5,485 nucleotides of DNA from positions 1 to 5,485 of the forward strand of contig JAEOUI010000351.1 in assembly GCA_016839425.1 (NCBI GenBank). The letters run 5' to 3'. The stretch is from Promethearchaeota archaeon. Its GTDB lineage: Archaea; Asgardarchaeota; Lokiarchaeia; Sigynarchaeales; SOKP01. The position numbers and the translations under genes were made by a program. The first letter of the stretch is position 1; each line of letters starts with the position of its first letter. A model generated the notes under the pieces. The model had not been told where the DNA came from. It did not search any database and was given only the letters and a program-made list of their open reading frames with translations. Shown piece by piece: positions 1-5,393 of the stretch.

Positions 1-1045
1 AGTTAACGATCCCGATGGTGAGTACACCATTGATATCATCGCCGTGGACAATAGTCAGACCCAGAACCAAGAGGTGATCACTAATGCAGCTACCTTTACC
101 GTGGAACGCTTGCCGATAGCAAGCTTTGCAAAGACGATGGGTCTAACCAATGCGGGAATGCCTGTAATTTTTCTTGCCTTTACTGGAGAAGAGGGAAATG
201 GCGTTAATGCGTTTTATTGGACTTTTGGAGACGGTGCGACCTCAACGGAAAAAAATCCATCTCACACCTATACAAGTGATGGGATTTTTGACATTACGCT
301 TACGGTCACTGACAGCGATGGGGATGCATCGTATTGCGATGACTGGGTTGATGCGATGCCTCCAAGCGTCTCTAATGTCGCTATCTCTCTTGAACAGTTA
401 GGAAATGGCGACACGCAAGTAATTACTTGCAATGTTGAAGACGAGAGTGGTATCAATTCTGTTTGGTGTTATATAGAAAACGAAAACGGAGATAGTTGTG
501 GATATCTAATGACCAATGTAGAGGGTACTACATATGAACTCATCTGGGAACCTAATGGAGATCCTAACAGTGCACTTGGAGAAATCGATGGAATTTATAC
601 CGTTGATATCGTTGCAACGGACGCTTCTAATTTCCATAAAGTGCGAAGGATATCAAACGCCATTCAATTTACCATCCAAAGATTGCCAGTTGCGAGTTTT
701 ACATGGGATATAGACGATAATAATTATTTTATCCACTATTTTACCTTTACTGGTGTAGAGGGTAACGGGGTTAACACCTTCCTATGGAATTTTGGAGATG
801 GTTCGACATCCAACACGCGAAATCCGTCTCATACTTATGCAGCAACAGGTCCATACACTGTTACCTTAACTATAACAGATGGTGATGGAGATGTGAATAC
901 ATATACTCTCGATACAATTGTGTTGGACCCTGATATCGAAATCCCGCCAGCACCAGCGACACCCGATATTGCCATCGTGATGGTGATTGCACTTTTAGGG
1001 GTAACATTATTCCTCAACTGGAGAATCAAGAAAAAGCGGAAATAA
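1..1045 (+). CDS. PKD/Ig-like repeat cell-surface protein, C-terminal part (5' end outside window)
   Basis: The reading frame is open from base 2 to the TAA at 1043-1045, giving 347 visible residues. It enters the window in mid-domain, so the GTG at 44 is not the real start. Two PKD domains are visible, at about residues 37-117 and 228-307 of the fragment. Each has the hallmark W-x-FGDG core, a downstream NPSHTY motif and a closing TLT(V/I)TD strand with DGD. Between them is an Ig-like beta domain of about 110 residues with a V-E-D-E-S-G-I type strand. After the last PKD domain come a short Pro/Ala-rich stalk (IPPAPATP), one hydrophobic helix (about IAIVMVIALLGVTLFL) and a KKKRK tail. This is the usual layout of an archaeal surface protein with its bulk outside the cell and a single C-terminal anchor. 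PKD domains generally serve adhesion, protein-protein or carbohydrate contacts; the specific ligand cannot be told. The gene is visibly richer in G+C than the large gene on the right. Confidence 0.85.
   Translation, partial: VNDPDGEYTIDIIAVDNSQTQNQEVITNAATFTVERLPIASFAKTMGLTNAGMPVIFLAFTGEEGNGVNAFYWTFGDGATSTEKNPSHTYTSDGIFDITLTVTDSDGDASYCDDWVDAMPPSVSNVAISLEQLGNGDTQVITCNVEDESGINSVWCYIENENGDSCGYLMTNVEGTTYELIWEPNGDPNSALGEIDGIYTVDIVATDASNFHKVRRISNAIQFTIQRLPVASFTWDIDDNNYFIHYFTFTGVEGNGVNTFLWNFGDGSTSNTRNPSHTYAATGPYTVTLTITDGDGDVNTYTLDTIVLDPDIEIPPAPATPDIAIVMVIALLGVTLFLNWRIKKKRK
2..910 (+). repeat. Tandem PKD + Ig-like supra-repeat, period 191 residues (573 bp)
   Basis: The segment beginning LPIASF (base 110) recurs as LPVASF (base 683), an offset of exactly 573 bp. 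The preceding stretch DGEYTIDIIAVD near the window start matches DGIYTVDIVATD before the second copy. The fragment therefore shows the end of one Ig-like unit, a full PKD+Ig unit and a final PKD. The copies are clearly diverged at DNA level, so the duplication is old or the copies are under separate selection. More units probably lie upstream of the window. Confidence 0.8.
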
Positions 1046-1062
1046 AACAATTAAAAACTAAA

Positions 1063-1073
1063 TTTTTTTTTTT
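1063..1073 (+). terminator. T11 tract, archaeal-type terminator of the PKD gene
   Basis: Eleven consecutive T residues lie 18 bp after the TAA of the PKD gene, in an A/T-rich context with no strong GC hairpin before them. Archaeal RNA polymerase is known to terminate at such oligo-T tracts, so this is the likely 3' end signal of the plus-strand transcript. Confidence 0.6.
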
Positions 1074-1128
1074 ATTCTATTTAAATCTTAGATTTTTCCT
1101 ATCAATAATATAAAAAATAGTTATGATA

Positions 1129-1157
1129 AAAACTCATTTTGATTAGTATTGAGTTTT
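1129..1157. repeat. 8-bp perfect inverted repeat in the convergent spacer
   Basis: AAAACTCA (1129-1136) and TGAGTTTT (1150-1157) are perfect reverse complements with a 13-nt loop. Read on the minus strand the second arm runs into a T5 stretch, so it could act as a backup terminator for minus-strand readthrough from the ferredoxin gene. The stem is A/T rich and weak. Confidence 0.35.
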
Positions 1158-1209
1158 AAAATTAATTTCAATTTATTTAGATGTTCCAATTTAAAAGCTA
1201 ATCAAATTA

Positions 1210-1236
1210 TTTTTTAGGTAAGAATTCCTAAAAAAA
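1210..1236. terminator. 9-bp inverted repeat with T-tract, likely bidirectional terminator
   Basis: TTTTTTAGG (1210-1218) and CCTAAAAAA (1227-1235) form a perfect 9-bp stem with an 8-nt loop, 56 bp beyond the ferredoxin stop codon. On the minus strand it is preceded and partly formed by a T/C-rich stretch (1229-1250), typical of archaeal 3' ends. On the plus strand the left arm is a T6 run. Its position between two convergent genes suits a terminator acting in both directions. Confidence 0.5.
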
Positions 1237-1291
1237 GAAGAAAATAAAAGCTAATTATTATTACTGTTTGTCTTTGAATTTGAGAAGAAGG

Positions 1292-1486
1292 TTATTCCGT
1301 GATCTCGATTGCTTCTTCAGGACATTGAGTCTCGCACGCTCTACAGCCCACGCATTCGTCTCGGTTATCTTCGTTCACATTAACCTTGCCGCCTTCTGGC
1401 TCGTTAAAGCATTCGGAGGGGCATACTTCGTAACAGGTTCCACAGCCCGTGCAGGCGTCCATGTCAATCTTTATACCAAAGCTCAT
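1292..1486 (-). CDS. 2[4Fe-4S] ferredoxin
   Basis: This is a 64-residue soluble, strongly acidic protein (about 15 Asp/Glu against 4 Lys/Arg). It has two classical cluster motifs: C12-xx-C15-xx-C18-xxx-C22-P and C45-xx-C48-xx-C51-xxx-C55-P. In this family each cluster takes three cysteines from one motif and the fourth from the other. The length matches a stand-alone low-potential electron carrier in the cytoplasm, of the type that serves 2-oxoacid oxidoreductases, hydrogenases and similar enzymes. No partner enzyme is visible, so the redox partner is unknown. An additional cysteine, C26, follows the first motif. The ATG at 1486 is chosen because a strong AGGTGA ribosome-binding site lies 9 nt upstream. 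The gene is monocistronic by appearance: 230 bp separate it from the upstream gene on the same strand, with a promoter in between, and its downstream neighbour is convergent. Confidence 0.95.
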   Translation of the reverse strand: MSFGIKIDMDACTGCGTCYEVCPSECFNEPEGGKVNVNEDNRDECVGCRACETQCPEEAIEITE

Positions 1487-1495
1487 TTCAATTTT

Positions 1496-1501
1496 TCACC
1501 T
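1496..1501 (-). promoter_or_regulatory. Ribosome-binding site of ferredoxin
   Basis: AGGTGA on the minus strand, 9 nt before the ATG, matches the GGAGGTGATC Shine-Dalgarno consensus over six bases. It fixes the start codon at 1486. Confidence 0.8.
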
Positions 1502-1516
1502 ATGCTTGTTTTCTTG

Positions 1517-1546
1517 ATTGGTATTTACACTTTCGTGCATACCAAT
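1517..1546 (-). promoter_or_regulatory. Dyad/hairpin at the predicted ferredoxin transcription start
   Basis: ATTGGTAT (1517-1524) and ATACCAAT (1539-1546) are perfect 8-bp reverse complements with centres 22 bp apart, two DNA turns. In the minus-strand RNA the arms also enclose CAC-GAAA-GTG, a three-pair stem closed by a GNRA-type tetraloop, with an asymmetric internal loop between the two stems. The element lies about 25-30 bp downstream of the TATA box, where transcription should start, and about 16 bp upstream of the ribosome-binding site. It could be an operator for a dimeric repressor or a stabilising 5' hairpin of the mRNA. The dyad is seen directly; its function is inferred. Confidence 0.55.
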
Positions 1547-1570
1547 ACTAACTATTGTAATTATTGAAAA

Positions 1571-1583
1571 AATATAAATTTCG
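1571..1583 (-). promoter_or_regulatory. BRE/TATA promoter of ferredoxin
   Basis: On the minus strand the sequence reads CGAAA (BRE-like, 1583-1579) followed by TTTATATT (TATA box, 1578-1571), a near-textbook archaeal core promoter. Transcription would start near 1546-1550, giving a leader of about 60 nt that holds the ribosome-binding site. Confidence 0.7.
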
Positions 1584-1603
1584 CTTTTATGGGAAGGGAT
1601 AAA

Positions 1604-1640
1604 TGATCCGATCTCACTTTTAAACATGTGGATTGGATCA
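1604..1640. promoter_or_regulatory. Extended imperfect dyad between the large gene and the ferredoxin promoter
   Basis: TGATCCGATC (1604-1613) pairs with GATTGGATCA (1631-1640) at 9 of 10 positions, the odd one being G.T on the plus strand. It continues inward with CAC (1615-1617) against GTG (1628-1630) after one bulged base, around a 10-nt loop. The element ends 21 bp upstream of the ferredoxin BRE, and on the minus strand it is followed by TTTA. It may be an upstream regulator site for the ferredoxin promoter, or a transcript-end hairpin for the large gene, which stops 77 bp before it. I cannot decide between these from sequence. Confidence 0.45.
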
Positions 1641-1682
1641 AGAAATATTCGAAAATCGTTATTTTAAGGATTTGTCGATATT

Positions 1683-1704
1683 AAAATTTGAAGTCTTAAA
1701 TTTT
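1683..1704 (-). terminator. Weak A/T stem-loop after the large gene
   Basis: AAAATTT (1683-1689) and AAATTTT (1698-1704) form a 7-bp perfect inverted repeat with an 8-nt loop, starting 13 bp after the TAG of the large gene. It is all A/T and is followed by only scattered T runs, so it is a weak candidate for the 3' end signal. Confidence 0.3.
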
Positions 1705-1716
1705 GTTGAGTAAAAT

Positions 1717-4700
1717 CTAATCAAGTCTTTCTTCATTCTCAATATGAAAAAAATCCTTTAAACTAGTGTTTATCTCTTCAAATTTCTTCTCGTTTAAAAG
1801 AAAAAATTTCTTTTTGAATGTTGATATCAAACCGTATTTTTCGAGCTTGCCCAAGTATTTTTTAGTCGTGTTATAGTGAATGCTTAATTCTTGGGAAATA
1901 TTTGTAAGTTGGCATCCTTCGGTGTTTACTAATAAGTATTGGATGATTCTCTTGCATTTCTCGCGCGAAATAAAATGGAGCATCTCGGTATCACGATGCT
2001 CTCCTTTCTGATCATAGTAGGCAACGCGATTCCCAATCTTCTCTGCTCTAACGAATTGAAACCTTCCCAAAACACTAAGATGCCATCTCACAACGGCACT
2101 GCTCATGTTTACTTTCTTCACGAGCTTACTCAAGTGCGTGCCGGGATTTTTTTGAATATTGGAATAGATCCGATATCTATTATTGTTGTTAAAAATATTT
2201 TTTCTTGTTAAAATTGATCCCTCAACAACGATATTCTGTTCGATGAGAGATCTCATTATCTTTTTAATCCCGTTTTCGTTTATGTTAATGGATGCTCGGG
2301 AAAAGCGCGATGAAAGGTACGGCACGATGCTTGCGGGATCGAACCTCTTGTGTTTTTCCACATATTCCTGGATTAATTCTAACGCAAAACCCTCGTAAAT
2401 TAGGACGTCTTCTGCTTTCTCTCGCTTTTTCCATGTGGTAACTGCGGAGACATCATTTTCGCTTAAAATATCGTTTACAACTTGTACTCTTTCTTTCGGC
2501 GAAAAAGATAACATTTCTCTGACGAAATCCTCCTTGACACCCCCCGTAAAGCCGATTTTATCGGATGCTGTAAGAAAATCCTTAGAAACGATGGTTAGAG
2601 GATGATCTGAAGGGTGAGAGATGCTTTTTATTGAAATGTCTTCGTCGAACAGTTCTAACAACTTTTCCTTATTACTGAGAGCGTGTAAAATTTCCTTTGA
2701 CGATTTGGTTGGTTTCTTAAACTTATTGTATTTATCCTTTGATGAGCTCTTTTTCCTAAGCTTTTTTAATTTTCTTTGCGCTAATTTTCTTGCGAACTTG
2801 GTTGCTTTTTTTGTACTATAGATCAAATAACCAGATGCAGCTCCTGCCCCACCAACGATACCTGCTGTTGTTAAGACGATAGTTAAAATTAGTAAAGAAT
2901 CGTCCTTTTTTTGAGGATTGCTGGCACCTATTATGTTTTTTTCCAAAATAAATTCGAACACCCTTTCATTTCCCACTGTGTCGTTGACGATAAAACGAAC
3001 AATTATTGAACCATTTGCCATTTGATCCCAAACGGATTGCTCAATATACCCGTTCCAGGTGCGCTCGGTAGTGTGATGAGCGATATTTGTTCTATTAATT
3101 AACATATATTGCATTAAATCGATTCCGCTCGGATCGGATATAACGACGGTAAAATTATTCGTGTTTGGTGCGACAGAATTAAATACGACTCCCGCTAAAA
3201 GGTTTTCCACCGTTATAGACGGGCTGAAAATATCTTTGCGAAGGACTATTTGCGATACGGAGAATTGTCCTAATGTATTATTGATAAAAAACCGGATCTC
3301 GATCGTTCCGTTTCCCATTTGATCCCAAACGGCTTGATCAATGTATCCAATCCAAGTATAATTCGTAGTAAGATGGGCATTATTAGTTGTGTTGATTAAC
3401 ATGTAAGTGATTGAATTGATGGTGGGATCAACTATAATGAGATCAATTTGAGGACCTATTGTTCCAATAATTTGGTTGTCTAAAAGAGTACCAAAATAAA
3501 ACTTGCATAATGGTAATTGATCAATAATATTGCCTAAAACATAGGATGTATTTCCAATACCATCCCCTCTATTCGTTCCTAAATAGTCGTCCCAATAATT
3601 TCCCTTGAATGTATTGTTCCAGAAGTTATTGATGCTATCGTCAAGAGCGTGTAATGTGTTATTAACAAAAAGGTTGTTGTAAAAAATATTATTATGGCCA
3701 TTTGAAACATTCACGCCAATCAAGAGATTATCTAATACGATATTATTTGATATGTGGCTACTATTGCTGTTGGAAAGCATTAACCCGAACGAGTTAGAAT
3801 TGAAAATATTTTCAGAGAGGTTATTTCGATTTCCTTGCTTTATTACCGCACCATAATCCGTATGGCTTATGTTATTTCCATTAATTCTATTGTCGGTGCT
3901 ATTTTCTATTGATATGCCATTTTGAGTTCTTTTAATTGACGATTCTTCCCATTCTATTATTAAAGTTATAAAATCTTGGTTAATTTTGTTTTCCGAGATG
4001 GAATTATTATTACTTTCCTCGAGATTAATGCTATAATTCGTCTCGTATAGAAAATTTCCTACTAAATTGCTGTGATTGTTTCGATATAGATTAATGCCAT
4101 GAATATGTCTACTGATATTGTTATTGAACACGATATTGTGCTCGCCATGCGTGAGATTTATTCCGTAATTTCCGTTGCTAACAATATTTCTTGATATATT
4201 GGTATAATTCCCATAAACACGGATACCAACCCCGGTATTGTTAATAATGCTATTCTCAGATACTTTATGCCCAATACCATGGACAAATATGCCCGTAGAT
4301 TCGCTATCAACTACAATGTTCCTGTAGACTTTAACATATTCTCCATAAATCATAATACCCCATACATTATTAGTCAAATTATTGTCCACTACCGTTTGAT
4401 TGTTAGAATGGGAAATTCCTATAGCAAAAGCAGTGCTATTGCATACTATATTTTCTGCAATAATTGTATTATTGCTTTCTGATGAGATTATGGTTCCAGA
4501 TGTGAAATTAGATAAATTATTTTTGAAAATAGTCGTATTGTTCGACCAAAGAGACAATATTCCAACTTTAGGCAAAGAATTTGTACTTAAGAGATTATTG
4601 TTTGAGATATTAATATTCTTACTATTTATTGCCTTAATGCTGTGAGTGTCTAATGCACTATTCGTATAACTATTGTTGAATACGATGCAATTTGAGACAT

Positions 4701-5091
4701 TCTCCAAATAAAGACCAGCAGCTTGATAAATTAAGGTATCAAAAGTGCAGTTTTGAATTCTCACATGAGCATTGGAATTATTGATTAAGAGATTATCTTG
4801 GACGGAGGATGTAAAAATGTGTCCTTGAATGAGATACGGCTGCTCTTGAGTTCCGTTCCCCGTGCAGATTCCTTGAGCTTTGGCCCATTCCCAGTTGTTA
4901 GGGCTTCCTGGAAGATCGTCGATTACGATATCGTTAAATGTTCCCGACCTTTTTGGAGGAAAATGTTCAGATTCTACTCCGTTACTATTATTATGTTTTA
5001 ACCAAGGAGATATCGCGACATTGGATGTGAGAATCATCGTGAAGAGAATTAAAAGGACGAAAATAATAGATGATTTTTTCTTAGAAACCAT
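1717..5091 (-). CDS. Membrane-bound NosD-like beta-helix protein with cytoplasmic winged-HTH domains
   Basis: This is a 1124-residue single-pass membrane protein. A KKK n-region and hydrophobic segment (about residues 8-29) form a signal sequence. Residues 55-93 are the cap that often precedes archaeal beta-helices (IVIDD, a W-x-W-A, then GTQEQPYLI). Residues about 95-500 are short Asn-rich PbH1-type repeats (N-N-x-I/S-x-N, YGI/GINL turns), ending in GNYWDDY (497-503) and DGIGNTSY, typical of NosD-like proteins. Two Ig-like repeats follow (about 549-619 and 621-718), then one transmembrane helix (733-758) and a very Lys-rich stretch (759-799). The cytoplasmic part has a helical region (about 800-900), a probable winged-helix unit (about 902-961), a clear wHTH (974-1026, with NPGTHLSKL and a V-R-W-H-L-x-V-L recognition helix) and a second wHTH (1043-1099). 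The ectodomain holds more than 25 N-x-S/T sequons. I infer a one-component regulator that binds a surface ligand, perhaps a glycan, and acts on DNA at the membrane. Ligand and targets are unknown. GAGGGT upstream supports the ATG at 5091. Confidence 0.9.
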   Translation of the reverse strand: MVSKKKSSIIFVLLILFTMILTSNVAISPWLKHNNSNGVESEHFPPKRSGTFNDIVIDDLPGSPNNWEWAKAQGICTGNGTQEQPYLIQGHIFTSSVQDNLLINNSNAHVRIQNCTFDTLIYQAAGLYLENVSNCIVFNNSYTNSALDTHSIKAINSKNINISNNNLLSTNSLPKVGILSLWSNNTTIFKNNLSNFTSGTIISSESNNTIIAENIVCNSTAFAIGISHSNNQTVVDNNLTNNVWGIMIYGEYVKVYRNIVVDSESTGIFVHGIGHKVSENSIINNTGVGIRVYGNYTNISRNIVSNGNYGINLTHGEHNIVFNNNISRHIHGINLYRNNHSNLVGNFLYETNYSINLEESNNNSISENKINQDFITLIIEWEESSIKRTQNGISIENSTDNRINGNNISHTDYGAVIKQGNRNNLSENIFNSNSFGLMLSNSNSSHISNNIVLDNLLIGVNVSNGHNNIFYNNLFVNNTLHALDDSINNFWNNTFKGNYWDDYLGTNRGDGIGNTSYVLGNIIDQLPLCKFYFGTLLDNQIIGTIGPQIDLIIVDPTINSITYMLINTTNNAHLTTNYTWIGYIDQAVWDQMGNGTIEIRFFINNTLGQFSVSQIVLRKDIFSPSITVENLLAGVVFNSVAPNTNNFTVVISDPSGIDLMQYMLINRTNIAHHTTERTWNGYIEQSVWDQMANGSIIVRFIVNDTVGNERVFEFILEKNIIGASNPQKKDDSLLILTIVLTTAGIVGGAGAASGYLIYSTKKATKFARKLAQRKLKKLRKKSSSKDKYNKFKKPTKSSKEILHALSNKEKLLELFDEDISIKSISHPSDHPLTIVSKDFLTASDKIGFTGGVKEDFVREMLSFSPKERVQVVNDILSENDVSAVTTWKKREKAEDVLIYEGFALELIQEYVEKHKRFDPASIVPYLSSRFSRASININENGIKKIMRSLIEQNIVVEGSILTRKNIFNNNNRYRIYSNIQKNPGTHLSKLVKKVNMSSAVVRWHLSVLGRFQFVRAEKIGNRVAYYDQKGEHRDTEMLHFISREKCKRIIQYLLVNTEGCQLTNISQELSIHYNTTKKYLGKLEKYGLISTFKKKFFLLNEKKFEEINTSLKDFFHIENEERLD
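2938..3447 (-). repeat. Tandem Ig-like domain duplication inside the large protein
   Basis: Residues around 563-592 (YMLINTTNNAHLTT to VWDQM) recur at 662-691 (YMLINRTNIAHHTT to VWDQM), a period of 99 residues or 297 bp. Both copies continue with an N-G-(T/S)-I, (I/V)RF, N-(N/D)-T-x-G series of beta strands. At DNA level the copies share a 17-base identical stretch coding around VWDQM. The pair forms a stalk between the beta-helix and the membrane helix. Confidence 0.8.
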
Positions 5092-5097
5092 GTAAAT

Positions 5098-5103
5098 ACC
5101 CTC
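5098..5103 (-). promoter_or_regulatory. Ribosome-binding site of the large gene
   Basis: GAGGGT on the minus strand lies 6 nt before the ATG at 5091 and matches the GGAGGT core with one difference. It supports this start just ahead of the signal peptide. Confidence 0.6.
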
Positions 5104-5145
5104 TTTGCCTTAAATTAATTGTATTATAATTACTTATTTGAAAAA

Positions 5146-5155
5146 ATTTTTTATA
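5146..5155 (-). promoter_or_regulatory. Candidate TATA box proximal to the large gene
   Basis: CTATAAAAAA on the minus strand, at the edge of an A6T6 tract (5141-5152), lies about 60 bp upstream of the ATG. A start about 25 bp downstream would give a leader of roughly 35 nt that contains the ribosome-binding site. There is no convincing BRE, and A/T-rich matches are common here, so confidence is low to moderate. Confidence 0.35.
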
Positions 5156-5257
5156 GCTCTTTTTGGTCATTTCGTTTTGTCTCTTGAAGATAAAACTTTT
5201 CAATAATCTCATTGAAGTATTTTCTTTATAGAAGCTCATTTTTTCTCTTTTTTCTTT

Positions 5258-5268
5258 AATATATAAAA
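5258..5268 (-). promoter_or_regulatory. Candidate distal TATA box upstream of the large gene
   Basis: TTTTATATATT on the minus strand contains a full TTTATATA match (5267-5260). Its centre is about 25 bp upstream of an ATG at 5239, where a leaderless transcript would begin. If it drives the large gene instead, the leader would be about 145 nt. The bases before it (TTACCT) do not look like a BRE, which weakens the call. Confidence 0.35.
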
Positions 5269-5296
5269 GGTAATTAAGAGGATATTTAAGAAGATA

Positions 5297-5337
5297 TAGC
5301 ATGATTTTGAAAGGTGAATCACTTGATTTTAGCATGA
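5297..5337. repeat. Direct repeat TAGCATGA flanking a short palindrome
   Basis: TAGCATGA occurs at 5297-5304 and 5330-5337, 33 bp apart (about three DNA turns). Between them is the palindrome GTGAATCAC (5314-5322), and TGATTTT also occurs twice (5302-5308 and 5324-5330). The block lies 30-70 bp upstream of the distal TATA candidate, a place where an activator could bind. Only the repeats are seen; binding is inference. Confidence 0.3.
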
Positions 5338-5368
5338 AATGACCATATTTAACCCAGATTGATAAAAG

Positions 5369-5393
5369 TCCTTAAATGGCATTTATCTAAGGA
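5369..5393 (-). terminator. Stem-loop with short T run after the partial upstream gene
   Basis: TCCTTA (5369-5374) pairs with TAAGGA (5388-5393), and the interior holds a second dyad TAAATG-G-CATTTA (5373-5385). On the minus strand the structure is followed by CTTTTATC. It begins 9 bp after the stop codon of the partial gene at the right edge, the expected place for a terminator. Confidence 0.4.

Larger units (their letters stand above)
5164..5345. repeat. Distant 10-bp perfect inverted repeat flanking the promoter region
   Basis: TGGTCATTTC (5164-5173) and GAAATGACCA (5336-5345) are exact reverse complements separated by 162 bp. They bracket the distal candidate TATA box. Two oppositely oriented copies of one protein-binding site are possible; chance is also possible in a region this A/T rich. 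Confidence 0.35.

Noticed and set aside
44..46. GTG as start codon of the PKD protein
   Set aside because: The frame is open upstream to the window edge and the upstream residues (DGEYTIDIIA) match the Ig-like unit seen again later, so the gene simply continues to the left. No ribosome-binding site precedes the GTG.
1083..1095. Palindrome AAATCT-T-AGATTT after the PKD gene
   Set aside because: It has only a 1-nt centre, cannot form a useful hairpin, and is plausible by chance in such A/T-rich DNA.
1192..1255. 11-bp direct repeat TAAAAGCTAAT (1192-1202 and 1245-1255)
   Set aside because: It is short, low in complexity and flanks the terminator hairpin without any sign of an inserted element or attachment site.
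1268..1567. 99-codon plus-strand ORF across the ferredoxin
   Set aside because: It is antisense to a complete eight-cysteine ferredoxin with its own ribosome-binding site and promoter. Its translation shows no domain pattern.
3550..4760. Short-period repeats resembling a CRISPR array or DNA satellite
   Set aside because: The recurring A/T-rich words are codons for Asn-rich beta-helix turns in frame; there are no identical repeats with regular unique spacers.
1717..5091. Functional NosD (copper delivery to nitrous oxide reductase)
   Set aside because: Similarity is limited to the generic beta-helix repeat and its terminal GNYWDDY-type motif. No nos genes are nearby, and the TM-plus-wHTH tail does not belong to NosD proper.
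4267..5095. Several plus-strand ORFs opposite the N-terminal half of the large gene
   Set aside because: They are antisense shadows of a continuous 1124-codon gene and have no ribosome-binding sites or recognisable domains.
5081..5335. 84-codon minus-strand ORF starting at 5335
   Set aside because: No ribosome-binding site precedes the ATG at 5335, the composition is that of A/T-rich non-coding DNA, and a TATA candidate lies inside it. Only the shorter version from 5239 is kept, and only as a finding.
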